From the NCBI GenBank assembly GCA_902792895.1, contig CADBBK010000025.1, positions 1-64,000 of the forward strand: a stretch of 64,000 nt of DNA. Reading direction: 5' to 3'. Below are positions 1 to 6,758 of the stretch, in pieces. The notes below the pieces were generated by a model. The model did not search any database, was not told the DNA's origin, and saw only the letters and a list, made by a program, of their open reading frames with translations. The stretch comes from an uncultured Bacteroidales bacterium (lineage in GTDB: Bacteria; Bacteroidota; Bacteroidia; Bacteroidales; Muribaculaceae). The position numbers and the translations under genes were made by a program. Position 1 is the first letter of the stretch. Each line of letters starts with the position of its first letter.

Positions 1-14
1 GCACCCGCTTTTAC

Positions 15-101
15 GCCCAGATGGCGGAATCGGTAGACGCGTTGGTCTCAAACACCAATGGGGTAACACCCGTGCCGGTTCGACCCCGGCTCTGGGTACC
101 A
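15..101 (+). tRNA. tRNA-Leu (anticodon CAA)
   Basis: A full tRNA cloverleaf can be folded. The 7-bp acceptor stem joins 15-21 to 91-97, with one G-T closing pair. The anticodon loop CTCAAAC places CAA at 49-51, which reads the UUG leucine codon. A long variable arm typical of tRNA-Leu and a TTCGA T-loop (79-83) are present. Position 98 is the discriminator A and CCA (99-101) is encoded. The gene lies directly beside an AT-rich islet, as tRNA genes used as integration sites often do. Confidence 0.95.
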
Positions 102-237
102 AGCAAAACGAAATGCGCTGAAACTCATTGAGTTTTGGCGCTTTTTCTTTTTTCTGCTGGAACATTGCTGTAAAAATTTTGCTTATTTGCTTTCCTGTCA
201 ATTTCTATCCACATTCATACATAAACAAACCTAAAAA

Positions 238-415
238 ATGATTAATGTAAATATTACCGTTAAAGTATACCAAAACAATAGTTGGATTCGATGTTTCAGA
301 TGCAGTGGTCTTTCATGATAAAGAAGATGCTATTCAACTTTGTGAGAAGCTGAAGCTGGATGAAGGTAGTTTACTTAAATATGGTTTTGAGGTGTTTGAA
401 CTTCAGAGATTGTAA
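238..415 (+). pseudogene. frameshifted small gene remnant
   Basis: An ATG at 238 opens a frame (MINVNITVKVYQ...) that ends early at about 316. A second frame starting near 276 continues as plausible protein (IVGFDVSDAVVFHDKEDA... to FEVFELQRL) and stops at 413-415. The two parts read as one roughly 58-residue protein joined by a single frameshift close to 276-281. I do not recognise the family. The break falls right beside a 17-bp repeat (259-275) that recurs at 2387. It could instead be two unrelated short frames. Confidence 0.35.
259..275 (+). repeat. 17-bp direct repeat, copy 1
   Basis: The sequence gttaaagtataccaaaa is identical to 2387-2403, 2,128 bp away, and is followed here by caatag (2387 copy: gatt then caatag). 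Together the copies bracket the nuclease-like gene and its small neighbour. Confidence 0.7.
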
Positions 416-448
416 TTGATATTTTGAGTAAAATAGAATTTACCGTGA

Positions 449-480
449 TTTGGAACTTTCATTTTATTTTCTTATATTTG
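449..480 (+). promoter_or_regulatory. Bacteroidota-type promoter in the islet
   Basis: A -33 TTTG (449-452), a 20-bp spacer and a -7 box TATATTTG (473-480) match the phylum consensus TTTG-N19-21-TAnnTTTG. It points at a 20-codon frame starting at 517 that seems to be the beginning of a lost gene. Confidence 0.6.
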
Positions 481-516
481 CTCAAAACTTTTCAAACGTT
501 TTAAACAGTAAATATT

Positions 517-579
517 ATGAAACTTACATTAGAAGAAAAACTGATTCGCGAGTATCTGATCGAGAATCGAGATTGCTAA
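517..579 (+). pseudogene. 20-codon gene start, probably truncated
   Basis: An ATG 37 bp below a good promoter opens MKLTLEEKLIREYLIENRDC and stops at 577. The charged, helical beginning looks like the N-terminus of a longer protein. The frame runs straight into the 3' end of the convergent nuclease gene. The likely reading is that the rest of the gene was removed when the neighbouring DNA arrived. A genuine 20-aa peptide cannot be excluded. Confidence 0.35.
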
Positions 580-614
580 GAAAATGAATGGCGATAGGCC
601 TCTTCTTTGCCTTG

Positions 615-1835
615 TTATTCTGTCTTGAGGTTTACCCTATACTTGATAGGAACTAGTTTGAGCTCATCTTTTAGGAACGGATTCTGGAGAATCCAGATCT
701 TCGGCTTCTTACTGGTTATCTCATATACGATGTATAGGTAGTAGGCCTTGCCATACTTCCTTGCTGTCTCAAGTTCATTTGCAGTATAATAGAAGGTCAT
801 GTCCCCGACTTTCCCTTGCGTTGCTTTAACTTCGATATAACGTGGACTATTGTCAGGATTGATTGATAATATATCGTGGCCATAAGAATCACTCTCAAGA
901 GAAACGTGTTTAACGAGCTTGCTTGCTTTCATTTTGCTAATACCACGCTCGTTCATCAAGCGTTCTATCTCTGCTTCCATGACAATATGCTCACCACGGT
1001 CACCTAATTCCTTGGCGCTTGCAGCCTCAGCTTCATAGTCGGGAGACTTACTAGACGTAGCCTTTGGCTCCCCATAAGATCCTCCCGCATCGGATGCCAA
1101 TTTCAAGTCAACAAACTTAATCTTGCCAATCTGAGGGAACTCAGGTTTCTTCAGCCAGGGCCACTTTACTGCAGTCTCTTCCGGATTGATTGGGGCTCCG
1201 GGGTAATGTGACCAAAGGAATGCAGCAAACATGTCCATCTTCCAGTGCTTCATATCTTGGTCACTATTCTTGAAATCAACAAGCGCTTGTCGCATAATTA
1301 CAGGGTCTTGTTGCATCAAGTCTATGGTGTCGAGATTAAGCGCTATAAGATAGTGTTTCAGGTGAGCTTTTGAGAAAATATTTAGATACTTCTCTGGGAA
1401 GTATGTTGAAAGAATTTTTCCTTTGAACAAAGCACTGATAGGATTCTTGATAATGGAATCAAGGTCTTCTCTTGAACCAGCCTCAATCAGATCTATTATA
1501 AAAGCTTTTACAAGTCCAAATGCCTCAGAAACATCATCGCTAAAACGTGGCTCAGCTGCATAATCTCCTTTTTGCTTGGAATACCAGACTCCAAATTTGT
1601 TCGATGGTTGCCCAGTTATGTGGCCAAGTGGTCCTAATTCACGCTCAATGCGATAGCAGAAGCTAGATTTGTCACCTCTGCCGATTACATATTCATCTAG
1701 GGACATCATGGCGATATGTTCGAGGGTAAAATCTTCTACAAAAGCCTCACGTGCCTTATAGTATTCTTGACGTTTTTTTTCTATACTGACGTATCGATAA
1801 GTCTCCTTTGCTTTTTGAAGTTCTAAGTAGTTCAT
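615..1835 (-). CDS. DUF3883-domain nuclease-like protein (putative restriction/defence)
   Basis: The 406-aa protein has two parts. Residues about 130-230 contain a stretch (KGKILSTYFPEKYLNIFS..) like segments found upstream of catalytic domains in type IV, McrB-type restriction proteins. Residues about 280-395 match my recollection of DUF3883 (NOV_C), a PD-(D/E)xK-like fold: GHDI gives Asp321, and IEVK gives Glu335 and Lys337, followed by the FYYTANELETA helix motif. No ATPase, helicase or methyltransferase lies beside it, so it may act alone or be a relict of a larger system. It sits in AT-rich DNA next to tRNA-Leu, which suggests horizontal transfer. The nuclease role is inferred from the motif, not proven; other DUF3883 proteins have no known activity. 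Confidence 0.7.
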   Translation of the reverse strand: MNYLELQKAKETYRYVSIEKKRQEYYKAREAFVEDFTLEHIAMMSLDEYVIGRGDKSSFCYRIERELGPLGHITGQPSNKFGVWYSKQKGDYAAEPRFSDDVSEAFGLVKAFIIDLIEAGSREDLDSIIKNPISALFKGKILSTYFPEKYLNIFSKAHLKHYLIALNLDTIDLMQQDPVIMRQALVDFKNSDQDMKHWKMDMFAAFLWSHYPGAPINPEETAVKWPWLKKPEFPQIGKIKFVDLKLASDAGGSYGEPKATSSKSPDYEAEAASAKELGDRGEHIVMEAEIERLMNERGISKMKASKLVKHVSLESDSYGHDILSINPDNSPRYIEVKATQGKVGDMTFYYTANELETARKYGKAYYLYIVYEITSKKPKIWILQNPFLKDELKLVPIKYRVNLKTE

Positions 1836-1938
1836 ATATATCAGTTTTTGTGGATTATATTACGTAGTTATCTATCGATAGAATCTTGTCATTAACTGTT
1901 CGATGCTGCATAGCAAGACAGTTTGGACAGACTGGGAT

Positions 1939-2328
1939 TTATTTTGAACTAGAATTGCCTTCAAGTACAGGAACCGTCATAGGCATTCCTCCATTATTTG
2001 TATAGCTGTATGTGCCTACTCTCTGCGGATTTTTAATGGTAACAACCTGGTCACTGTAGAAATTTTCACCCAGAATCACCACAGTATTGCCCAAATACAT
2101 TACATCACCGCCTATTCTGTCTGATTCTTCAGTTGCCAATGCCGCGTTGCCAAGAACCTGGAACACTTTGAATGATGTTTCAGATTTGTTTTCATAGCTA
2201 ACAGGTTGTTCAAGATATTGTATTGAGTCAGCATCAGAGTTTCGGTTAACTAACGCAATAACAAAAAGAACAGCGAATGTCAAGATAATTCCTGTCACAA
2301 CACCTAAAAAGAAAGATTTCTTGTTCAT
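1939..2328 (-). CDS. small membrane-anchored protein, unknown function
   Basis: The 129-aa protein begins with a short basic segment and one strong transmembrane helix (residues about 7-27, FFLGVVTGIILTFAVLFVIAL). A soluble, probably periplasmic domain of about 100 residues follows, without cysteines or catalytic motifs. The mid part (SFKVFQVLGNAALATEES.. YLGNTVVILGENFYSDQVV) resembles short proteins common in Bacteroidales whose function I do not know. It is transcribed in the same direction as the nuclease-like gene but 103 bp upstream of it, so co-transcription is possible. A candidate promoter (2435-2442) and a pair of 20-bp-spaced repeats (2391-2420) lie upstream and may control it. Confidence 0.65.
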   Translation of the reverse strand: MNKKSFFLGVVTGIILTFAVLFVIALVNRNSDADSIQYLEQPVSYENKSETSFKVFQVLGNAALATEESDRIGGDVMYLGNTVVILGENFYSDQVVTIKNPQRVGTYSYTNNGGMPMTVPVLEGNSSSK

Positions 2329-2386
2329 ACTGTCTTATCATTTGAAAATGAAAATATCACTTGATAGATAAACTGAAAATAATTCA

Positions 2387-2420
2387 GTTAAAGTATACCA
2401 AAAGATTCAATAGTATACCA
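2387..2420 (+). repeat. 17-bp direct repeat copy 2, with two AGTATACCA boxes 20 bp apart
   Basis: Positions 2387-2403 repeat 259-275 exactly. Within 2392-2420 AGTATACCA occurs twice (2392-2400 and 2412-2420), exactly 20 bp or two helical turns apart, and each holds the palindrome GTATAC. The pair sits between the -7 box at 2435-2442 and the ATG at 2328, an operator-like place. Confidence 0.6.
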
Positions 2421-2831
2421 GTTTGTAGACTTTGCAAAGATACGAAAATTGTTTAATCGGTGGCAGGGTCTGTCCTAATTTTACTTGAACATTACTTGAA
2501 CAGTAGGACGGGTGAATTTCCATGTCTATCAGTGAAACTCGTCATTGATATGGTATAATGGGTTGGCTATATGTGGGGTTAGGTGATTTTTGGTCAGTAT
2601 TGATGATGCGGTGGGATAGCTGACTCGGGGTGGAATGGCTTGAAACGCTAATCGTTTGTTCTTCAATCGGTTGGCGTTTTTTATTGTCAAAATTCCACAC
2701 CTTTTCTCCACTTGATGGCGGTGAACTTTGTTTTTCCTACCGCTAGGCAGCGATTTTGATGGTCGGTTTCGGGGGGTAACACGGCGAGGTTATAGTGAAC
2801 GACTCGGCGACGACGGAAAAGCGTTGCCAGT
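2421..2831. other. non-coding stretch downstream of the islet
   Basis: This stretch has no convincing gene. It holds the minus-strand -7 box TATCTTTG (2442 to 2435) for the small membrane protein and a plus-strand hairpin with T-run at 2643-2682. The rest, up to the aldo/keto reductase stop, shows no structure I can interpret. GC content rises from about 2700 onward, which suggests the edge of the AT-rich islet. Confidence 0.5.
2643..2682 (+). terminator. terminator-like hairpin
   Basis: AAACGCTAATCG (2643-2654) pairs with CGGTTGGCGTTT (2668-2679) over 12 bp including two G-U pairs on the plus strand, followed by T's. No plus-strand gene precedes it, so it may be a relict or the end of an unseen small RNA. 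Confidence 0.35.
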
Positions 2832-3683
2832 CTAGCTCCACGGCTTGAGGCCCAGGAACATTTGTGCCAGGTCGGTGTCGTTGTTGAAGTCGTTGATGAG
2901 CGTTTCGCCCTGATCTAGGCGGCCAATGGCCTCCATGTCCTCGCTGGAGAGTTCAAAGTCAAAGATGTCCAGATTGCTTGCCATGCGCTCCTTGTGCGAT
3001 GTCTTGGGAACCGGCATGATGTCTTGCGACACCAGCCAGTTGAGGGCCACTTGGGCGTTGGTTTTGCCATATTTTGCTCCGATGGCTTTGAGTGTCTCGT
3101 TTTCAAAGAAACCGTGTCGGCCTTGCGCCAACGGTCCCCATGCCATGAGTTGCGTGCCATAGTCTGTGATGAGTGTGCGCATGGCTTTTTGCTGGGCAAA
3201 CACATGAGTCTCGAGCTGTAGCACAGCGGGCTTGACGTCCATGTGCTCGGCGATGTCGATAAAACGCACGTTATAGAAGTTGCTCAGTCCGATTGCCCTT
3301 GCTTTGCCAGCCTGATAGGCTTTTTCCATAGCCCGATAGGTGCCATAGCAGTCACCATAGGGCTCATGCACCAGCAGCAGGTCAACATAGTCGGTGCGCA
3401 GTTTGCGCAGCGACTCATCGATGCTTTGGGCCGCTCGTTCGTCGCCGGCGTTGCTGATCCACACCTTGGTGGTGATGAACAGTTGGTCGCGCGGGATGCC
3501 GCACTTGTTGATGGCAGCGCCCACACCTTCTTCATTCTTATAGTCTTGGGCCGTGTCGATGCTGCGATAGCCCATCTCGAGGGCGTCCAGCACGCAGCGC
3601 TCGCATTCGGCTGGGGATAATCTGAATACGCCAAATCCCAGTGCGGGCATCTCCACACCATTGTTCAGTTGAATTGTTTTCAT
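2832..3683 (-). CDS. aldo/keto reductase
   Basis: This 283-aa NAD(P)H-dependent oxidoreductase has the (alpha/beta)8 barrel of the family. The catalytic tetrad is visible: Asp43 and Tyr48 (SIDTAQDY), Lys73 (TTKVW) and His106 (LLVHEP). The C-terminal cofactor loop PVPKTSHKERMASN is also present. I start at the ATG at 3683 (MKTIQLNNG), because the -7 box TACCTTTG (3727 to 3720) lies 37 bp upstream of it. A longer frame from 3722 would begin inside the promoter. Length and motifs are normal for prokaryotic AKRs of the 2,5-diketo-gluconate reductase type; the substrate cannot be told from sequence. The gene appears to be monocistronic. Confidence 0.9.
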   Translation of the reverse strand: MKTIQLNNGVEMPALGFGVFRLSPAECERCVLDALEMGYRSIDTAQDYKNEEGVGAAINKCGIPRDQLFITTKVWISNAGDERAAQSIDESLRKLRTDYVDLLLVHEPYGDCYGTYRAMEKAYQAGKARAIGLSNFYNVRFIDIAEHMDVKPAVLQLETHVFAQQKAMRTLITDYGTQLMAWGPLAQGRHGFFENETLKAIGAKYGKTNAQVALNWLVSQDIMPVPKTSHKERMASNLDIFDFELSSEDMEAIGRLDQGETLINDFNNDTDLAQMFLGLKPWS

Positions 3684-3719
3684 ACGGGTGATATCAAGCC
3701 ATTGGGTTACTATTGATGA

Positions 3720-3727
3720 CAAAGGTA
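3720..3727 (-). promoter_or_regulatory. -7 box of the aldo/keto reductase promoter
   Basis: TACCTTTG on the minus strand fits TAnnTTTG, 37 bp upstream of the chosen ATG. I see no clear -33 TTTG. Confidence 0.5.
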
Positions 3728-3756
3728 ATGATAAAAATCGAGAAAATGCACTCCCA

Positions 3757-3940
3757 GACCCATTACTCCCTTATCCGCGTATTGAAACTTGAAAAACGCG
3801 CGCCATTTTGAACCCGAGCCATATTCCTGTAATTGAGAAAAATGGCGGTCAGTCTCCCTGGTCGCCCTATAACTGAGAAAGAATAGAAAATGTTTCAACC
3901 CTATCAAGCCATGTTCTCGTATTTTGGAAGAAAATGGTAA
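3757..3940. repeat. degenerate short repeats, non-coding
   Basis: Three imperfect units begin with GCC at 3818, 3864 and 3908 (46- and 44-bp steps). Each has a pattern close to GCC-ATATTCCTGTAATTGAGAAAAATGG. A weaker fourth unit lies near 3760. An 87-codon minus-strand frame covers the area but looks like by-product of the repeat. This fills most of the gene-free stretch between 3684 and 4032. Confidence 0.35.
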
Positions 3941-3992
3941 ATAATCCATCAATTGTGTACATTTTTTCAACAATGATAAGCGGTTTTCTTAT

Positions 3993-4000
3993 TACCTTTG
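3993..4000 (+). promoter_or_regulatory. -7 box for the small lipoprotein gene
   Basis: TACCTTTG matches TAnnTTTG, 33 bp upstream of the ATG at 4033. Confidence 0.5.
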
Positions 4001-4032
4001 CAACGATATTAATTTTTTAAACCGTTATTATT

Positions 4033-4467
4033 ATGAAAAAGTTATTATTCAGTTTTATCATCGTTGCTGCAGGTGTGTTTGTGACTTCATGCGGTAACAA
4101 GAGTGCAGAAACCGCCACTGAGGCAGAACAGACTGAGCAGGTCGCAAAAGATGCTCCCGCTGCTGAGGCGGAACAGCCGGCATCACTTGCCGACATCGTG
4201 GCAAAAGCCAAGGCCGAAGGAGCCAATTGGAGTGCCGACGACTGGAAGGCGCAGTACAAAGTGGCATTGGAGGAATACAAGTCTTTTGCCGTGGCAATGA
4301 ACGAGGCCCAGCCCGCAGAGTTGGAAGAAATCACCAAGAAATATGCCGACCTCCCCACGCTGATGGAGGAATTGACAAATATTGCCAAGCAATCTGAAGG
4401 TGGCAAGGTTATCACCGACGAATGGATCCAGACTACCATGCAGGAACTTGGCATACCTGATTTGTAA
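4033..4467 (+). CDS. small acidic lipoprotein, unknown function
   Basis: The 144-aa product has a signal peptide ending in a lipobox (FVTSC, Cys20), so it should be lipid-anchored. After a Glu/Ala-rich linker (residues about 24-50) comes a predicted helical domain with many Lys/Glu (ADDWKAQYKVALEEYKSFAVAMNEAQ.. ELEEITKKYADLPTLMEELTNIA). This resembles the DUF6591-like small lipoproteins seen in Bacteroidales, but I cannot name the family firmly. A -7 box lies 33 bp upstream. A short second frame at 4512-4619 and a strong terminator at 4641-4679 follow, so the two are probably one transcript. Confidence 0.75.
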   Translation: MKKLLFSFIIVAAGVFVTSCGNKSAETATEAEQTEQVAKDAPAAEAEQPASLADIVAKAKAEGANWSADDWKAQYKVALEEYKSFAVAMNEAQPAELEEITKKYADLPTLMEELTNIAKQSEGGKVITDEWIQTTMQELGIPDL

Positions 4468-4511
4468 GAATCCCCCAATGATAAGCGAATAAAAAAGTCT
4501 ATCAAATCGCG

Positions 4512-4619
4512 ATGATGCTTGTAGCAGCCATTGCTTTCATCAAGGTGAACACTACCAACGTGAAGACAGCCGACAACGAGGTCGTGCTGAAGGTAATGGA
4601 ATCGCTGAAGATGAAATAA
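4512..4619 (+). CDS. 35-aa peptide, hydrophobic N-terminus
   Basis: ATGATG at 4512 opens a 35-codon frame (MMLVAAIAFIKVNTTN.. VVLKVMESLKMK) ending 22 bp before a perfect-stem terminator. The first ten residues are hydrophobic. The open frame extends upstream without an ATG to 4485 (ANKKVYQIA before the methionines), so the start is uncertain or the gene is the C-terminal remnant of a longer one. It lies between the lipoprotein and its terminator, which favours transcription. Function unknown. Confidence 0.4.
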   Translation: MMLVAAIAFIKVNTTNVKTADNEVVLKVMESLKMK

Positions 4620-4640
4620 TGAGCATAGCAACTTAAAAGG

Positions 4641-4679
4641 ACTCCACACCCTTGCTTTAAGCGGTGTGGAGTTTTTTTG
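4641..4679 (+). terminator. rho-independent terminator
   Basis: ACTCCACACC (4641-4650) pairs perfectly with GGTGTGGAGT (4663-4672) and is followed by seven T's. It ends the lipoprotein/35-aa unit. Confidence 0.85.
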
Positions 4680-4823
4680 TGATTATCGGGTACAAAACAG
4701 TGAAAGCCACGGATTTTAAAACCCAAGCGCGAAGCCCTCTGAATAGGCAGAAGATTCCGTTGCTTTTTAAGGCATTTTATATAATCGTTTTGAGCGCTCT
4801 TTACCTGTACCAGAGTAAAGTAT

Positions 4824-4854
4824 TTTGTTTTGCTCTTGAATTGTTGTACTTTTG
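4824..4854 (+). promoter_or_regulatory. promoter with both consensus boxes
   Basis: TTTG at 4824-4827, a 19-bp spacer and TACTTTTG at 4847-4854 fit the Bacteroidota consensus. The transcript would have a leader of about 120 nt before the ATG at 4983. Apart from the terminator and this promoter, the 4620-4982 gap shows nothing else. Confidence 0.7.
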
Positions 4855-4982
4855 TGACCTAAAACAACGAGTGATGCCTGTACAAGGGCATCCTCTACAT
4901 TGGCATGAAGCGCGTAGCGAAAGCGAAAAACTGCCGTCTATCAGACCAATGATTGAAATCTCTTTATCAAAACATTACTATT

Positions 4983-5528
4983 ATGGGATTATTAGATAAC
5001 ATTTTTGGCGGAGGCTCTGGACAAGGCAACTCGACCCGCATTGTACAAATTCCGTTTGTGCCGCAGAACATCGAGCAAATGATGAAGATGCCGTACGCAA
5101 AGCTGACCAACGAGTTTGAGGTAGCGGCGCTCACGGTGGCCGTGTTGTGCAACTATTGCCAGGATCCTCAAGCGACGGTGGAGATGCTGAACTACCTGCG
5201 TGGACCGCGCCCACTGTCGGCCTTGGATGTGCAGTTCCTGCGCGACCGCCTGTCGGGCAAGCCTTACAAGATGCTTTCTTACCTAAACGGCACGTCGCCG
5301 GCGAACAACTACACGCCCACTATGCCACTGGGAGTGACCATCGTCACCACGCCCGCCAGCGCGGTCCAGTCCGACATGATAAGCTTGTTTATTCCCTCGA
5401 GCGGAGCCGACAGCCTGCGCCAATTGGACCTGCGCCGCAAGCCCAGCACTGGCCAGTGGTTCCTGTGGTCGTTGGTTGGCCTGATGCCTGATGTTCGCAT
5501 TCCCGTCAACCAGGACCCTTGGGCGTGA
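4983..5528 (+). CDS. conserved 181-aa protein, unknown function
   Basis: I choose the ATG at 4983 (MGLLDNIFGGGSGQGN); an upstream in-frame ATG at 4953 adds ten unlikely residues. A short amphipathic N-terminus and glycine-rich linker precede a domain with IPFVPQNIEQMMKMPYAKLTNEFEVAALTVAVLCNYCQDP, then a LRGPRPLSALDVQFLRDRL helix and a C-terminal strand region ending RIPVNQDPWA. I recall proteins of this pattern (DUF6935-like) in gut Bacteroidota and Firmicutes, with no known role. There is no signal peptide or membrane segment, so it is probably cytoplasmic. The DUF3667 pseudogene starts 50 bp downstream on the same strand. Confidence 0.7.
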   Translation: MGLLDNIFGGGSGQGNSTRIVQIPFVPQNIEQMMKMPYAKLTNEFEVAALTVAVLCNYCQDPQATVEMLNYLRGPRPLSALDVQFLRDRLSGKPYKMLSYLNGTSPANNYTPTMPLGVTIVTTPASAVQSDMISLFIPSSGADSLRQLDLRRKPSTGQWFLWSLVGLMPDVRIPVNQDPWA

Positions 5529-5578
5529 ATAACGTTTCAACAACAAGGGTTTGAACCGCTGATAAATAAATAAGGAGG

Positions 5579-6577
5579 ATGAATAGGCATTATTTGAAAG
5601 AGCAATACCGGCGTTTTAAGCATTGGCAACGTCAGCCGATGAGATACGTCCAGGGCGAGGAGGAGCACCGCTGCAACAACTGCGGGTTCACCTTCAGGGG
5701 CCACTATTGCCCTACATGCTCTCAGCAGGCAACCTTGGGGCGCATTGGGTGGCATAGCGTGCGCCAGAGCGTGATGGATATGTGGGGCTTGGGGTCGCGT
5801 TCGCGTTCTGTCCTGTACAGCGTGTGGCAGTTGCTGTTTCGCCCTGGTTACATCATTAGTGACTACATCAGCGGCAAGCGCCAAGTGAGTTTTCCGCCGA
5901 TGAAGATGCTGTTCATTCTCGCGGTGGCTTATGCAATCATCTTCCATTGGTTGTTACCGGAGTTCAAGGGACTCGGATATGGTCTGGATTTCAGCGTATT
6001 TGGCTTTGCTACTGATGAGGGAGAAAATATGGCAAAAATGTCCCAGCCGTTTTATGACTGGCTTGAAACCCATTTCGGTTGGTCCATGCTGGTGCTGTCC
6101 TTCTTTGTCATCATCCCCACTTGGGTCATGTTCCGTTATTCGCCACGCCACACCCGCCACACGCTGCCCGAGGGGTTCTTTGTCTAGGTCCTTTTTGCCT
6201 GCCTGCAAGTGACCCTCTTCCTGCTGATGTTGCCATGCTGGTTCCTTTTCAAGCAGATGACCATCCTCTCAGTCTTTTTCCTCGTTGTGGTGGCTTACTT
6301 CATCATCGGTTACAAGCAATTGTTTGGCTATAGCGCATTGGGCACCTTGTGGCGCCTGGCATTCGTCTTTGGTTTTGTTTATTGTGTCGCATTATTGCTG
6401 TCGCATTTGGTTTTCTTTTCGGGTCCAGCCCCCGACATACAAGTGGCAGGGCACTCATTTCCTGCATATAATTTCATGACCTGCTTCTACATCTTCTTTG
6501 GAGCCCTGTTTTTTGTCACGGGCTACCTCATCAACCACATCGCCACGCGCAAGGCCAGACGGCAGCAGCGACGCTAA
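5579..6577 (+). pseudogene. DUF3667 membrane protein interrupted by an amber codon
   Basis: Two frames, 5579-6187 and 6188-6577, are in the same reading frame and separated only by TAG at 6185-6187. Read through, they give a 332-residue protein: a zinc ribbon (CNNC about residue 31, CPTC about 46), the conserved WHSVRQSVMDMWGL.. RPGYIISDYISGKRQVSFPPMKMLF segment of DUF3667, and several membrane helices in both halves. The stop replaces what is most simply a Gln codon (CAG to TAG). Both halves keep good coding character, so the change is recent, a sequencing error, or tolerated. A downstream ATG does not exist before 6218, so the second half is unlikely to be made alone. Function of DUF3667 is unknown. 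Confidence 0.8.
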
Positions 6578-6758
6578 TCCGCGCTGTTGGCTTTCTTCTT
6601 TTTTTATGGTCTAATAAATGATGATTTCAAGGGGGCGGCAAATAAAAAGGCTGGAAATTTTGATATGTTTTAGAATTTTAGCAATTTTGCAGTCTGATTG
6701 GCTATTTATGCGCATTGCGCCATATAAATAGCACATTTCGGATAAAAAGTTGACAAAA

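Noticed and set aside
102-2403. Integrative element with attL/attR in tRNA-Leu
   Set aside because: No integrase gene and no second copy of the tRNA 3' end was found; only the islet character is supported.
2529-2711. 60-codon minus-strand frame
   Set aside because: No coding signal or family; overlaps a plus-strand hairpin and has no promoter or conserved pattern.
3710-3973. 87-codon minus-strand frame upstream of the aldo/keto reductase
   Set aside because: It covers the degenerate repeat region and the reductase promoter; the composition is unlike a gene and it has no recognisable domain.
4664-4999. 111-codon plus-strand frame across the promoter of the 181-aa gene
   Set aside because: It starts inside a terminator, contains the TTTG/TACTTTTG promoter and overlaps the real gene start in another frame.
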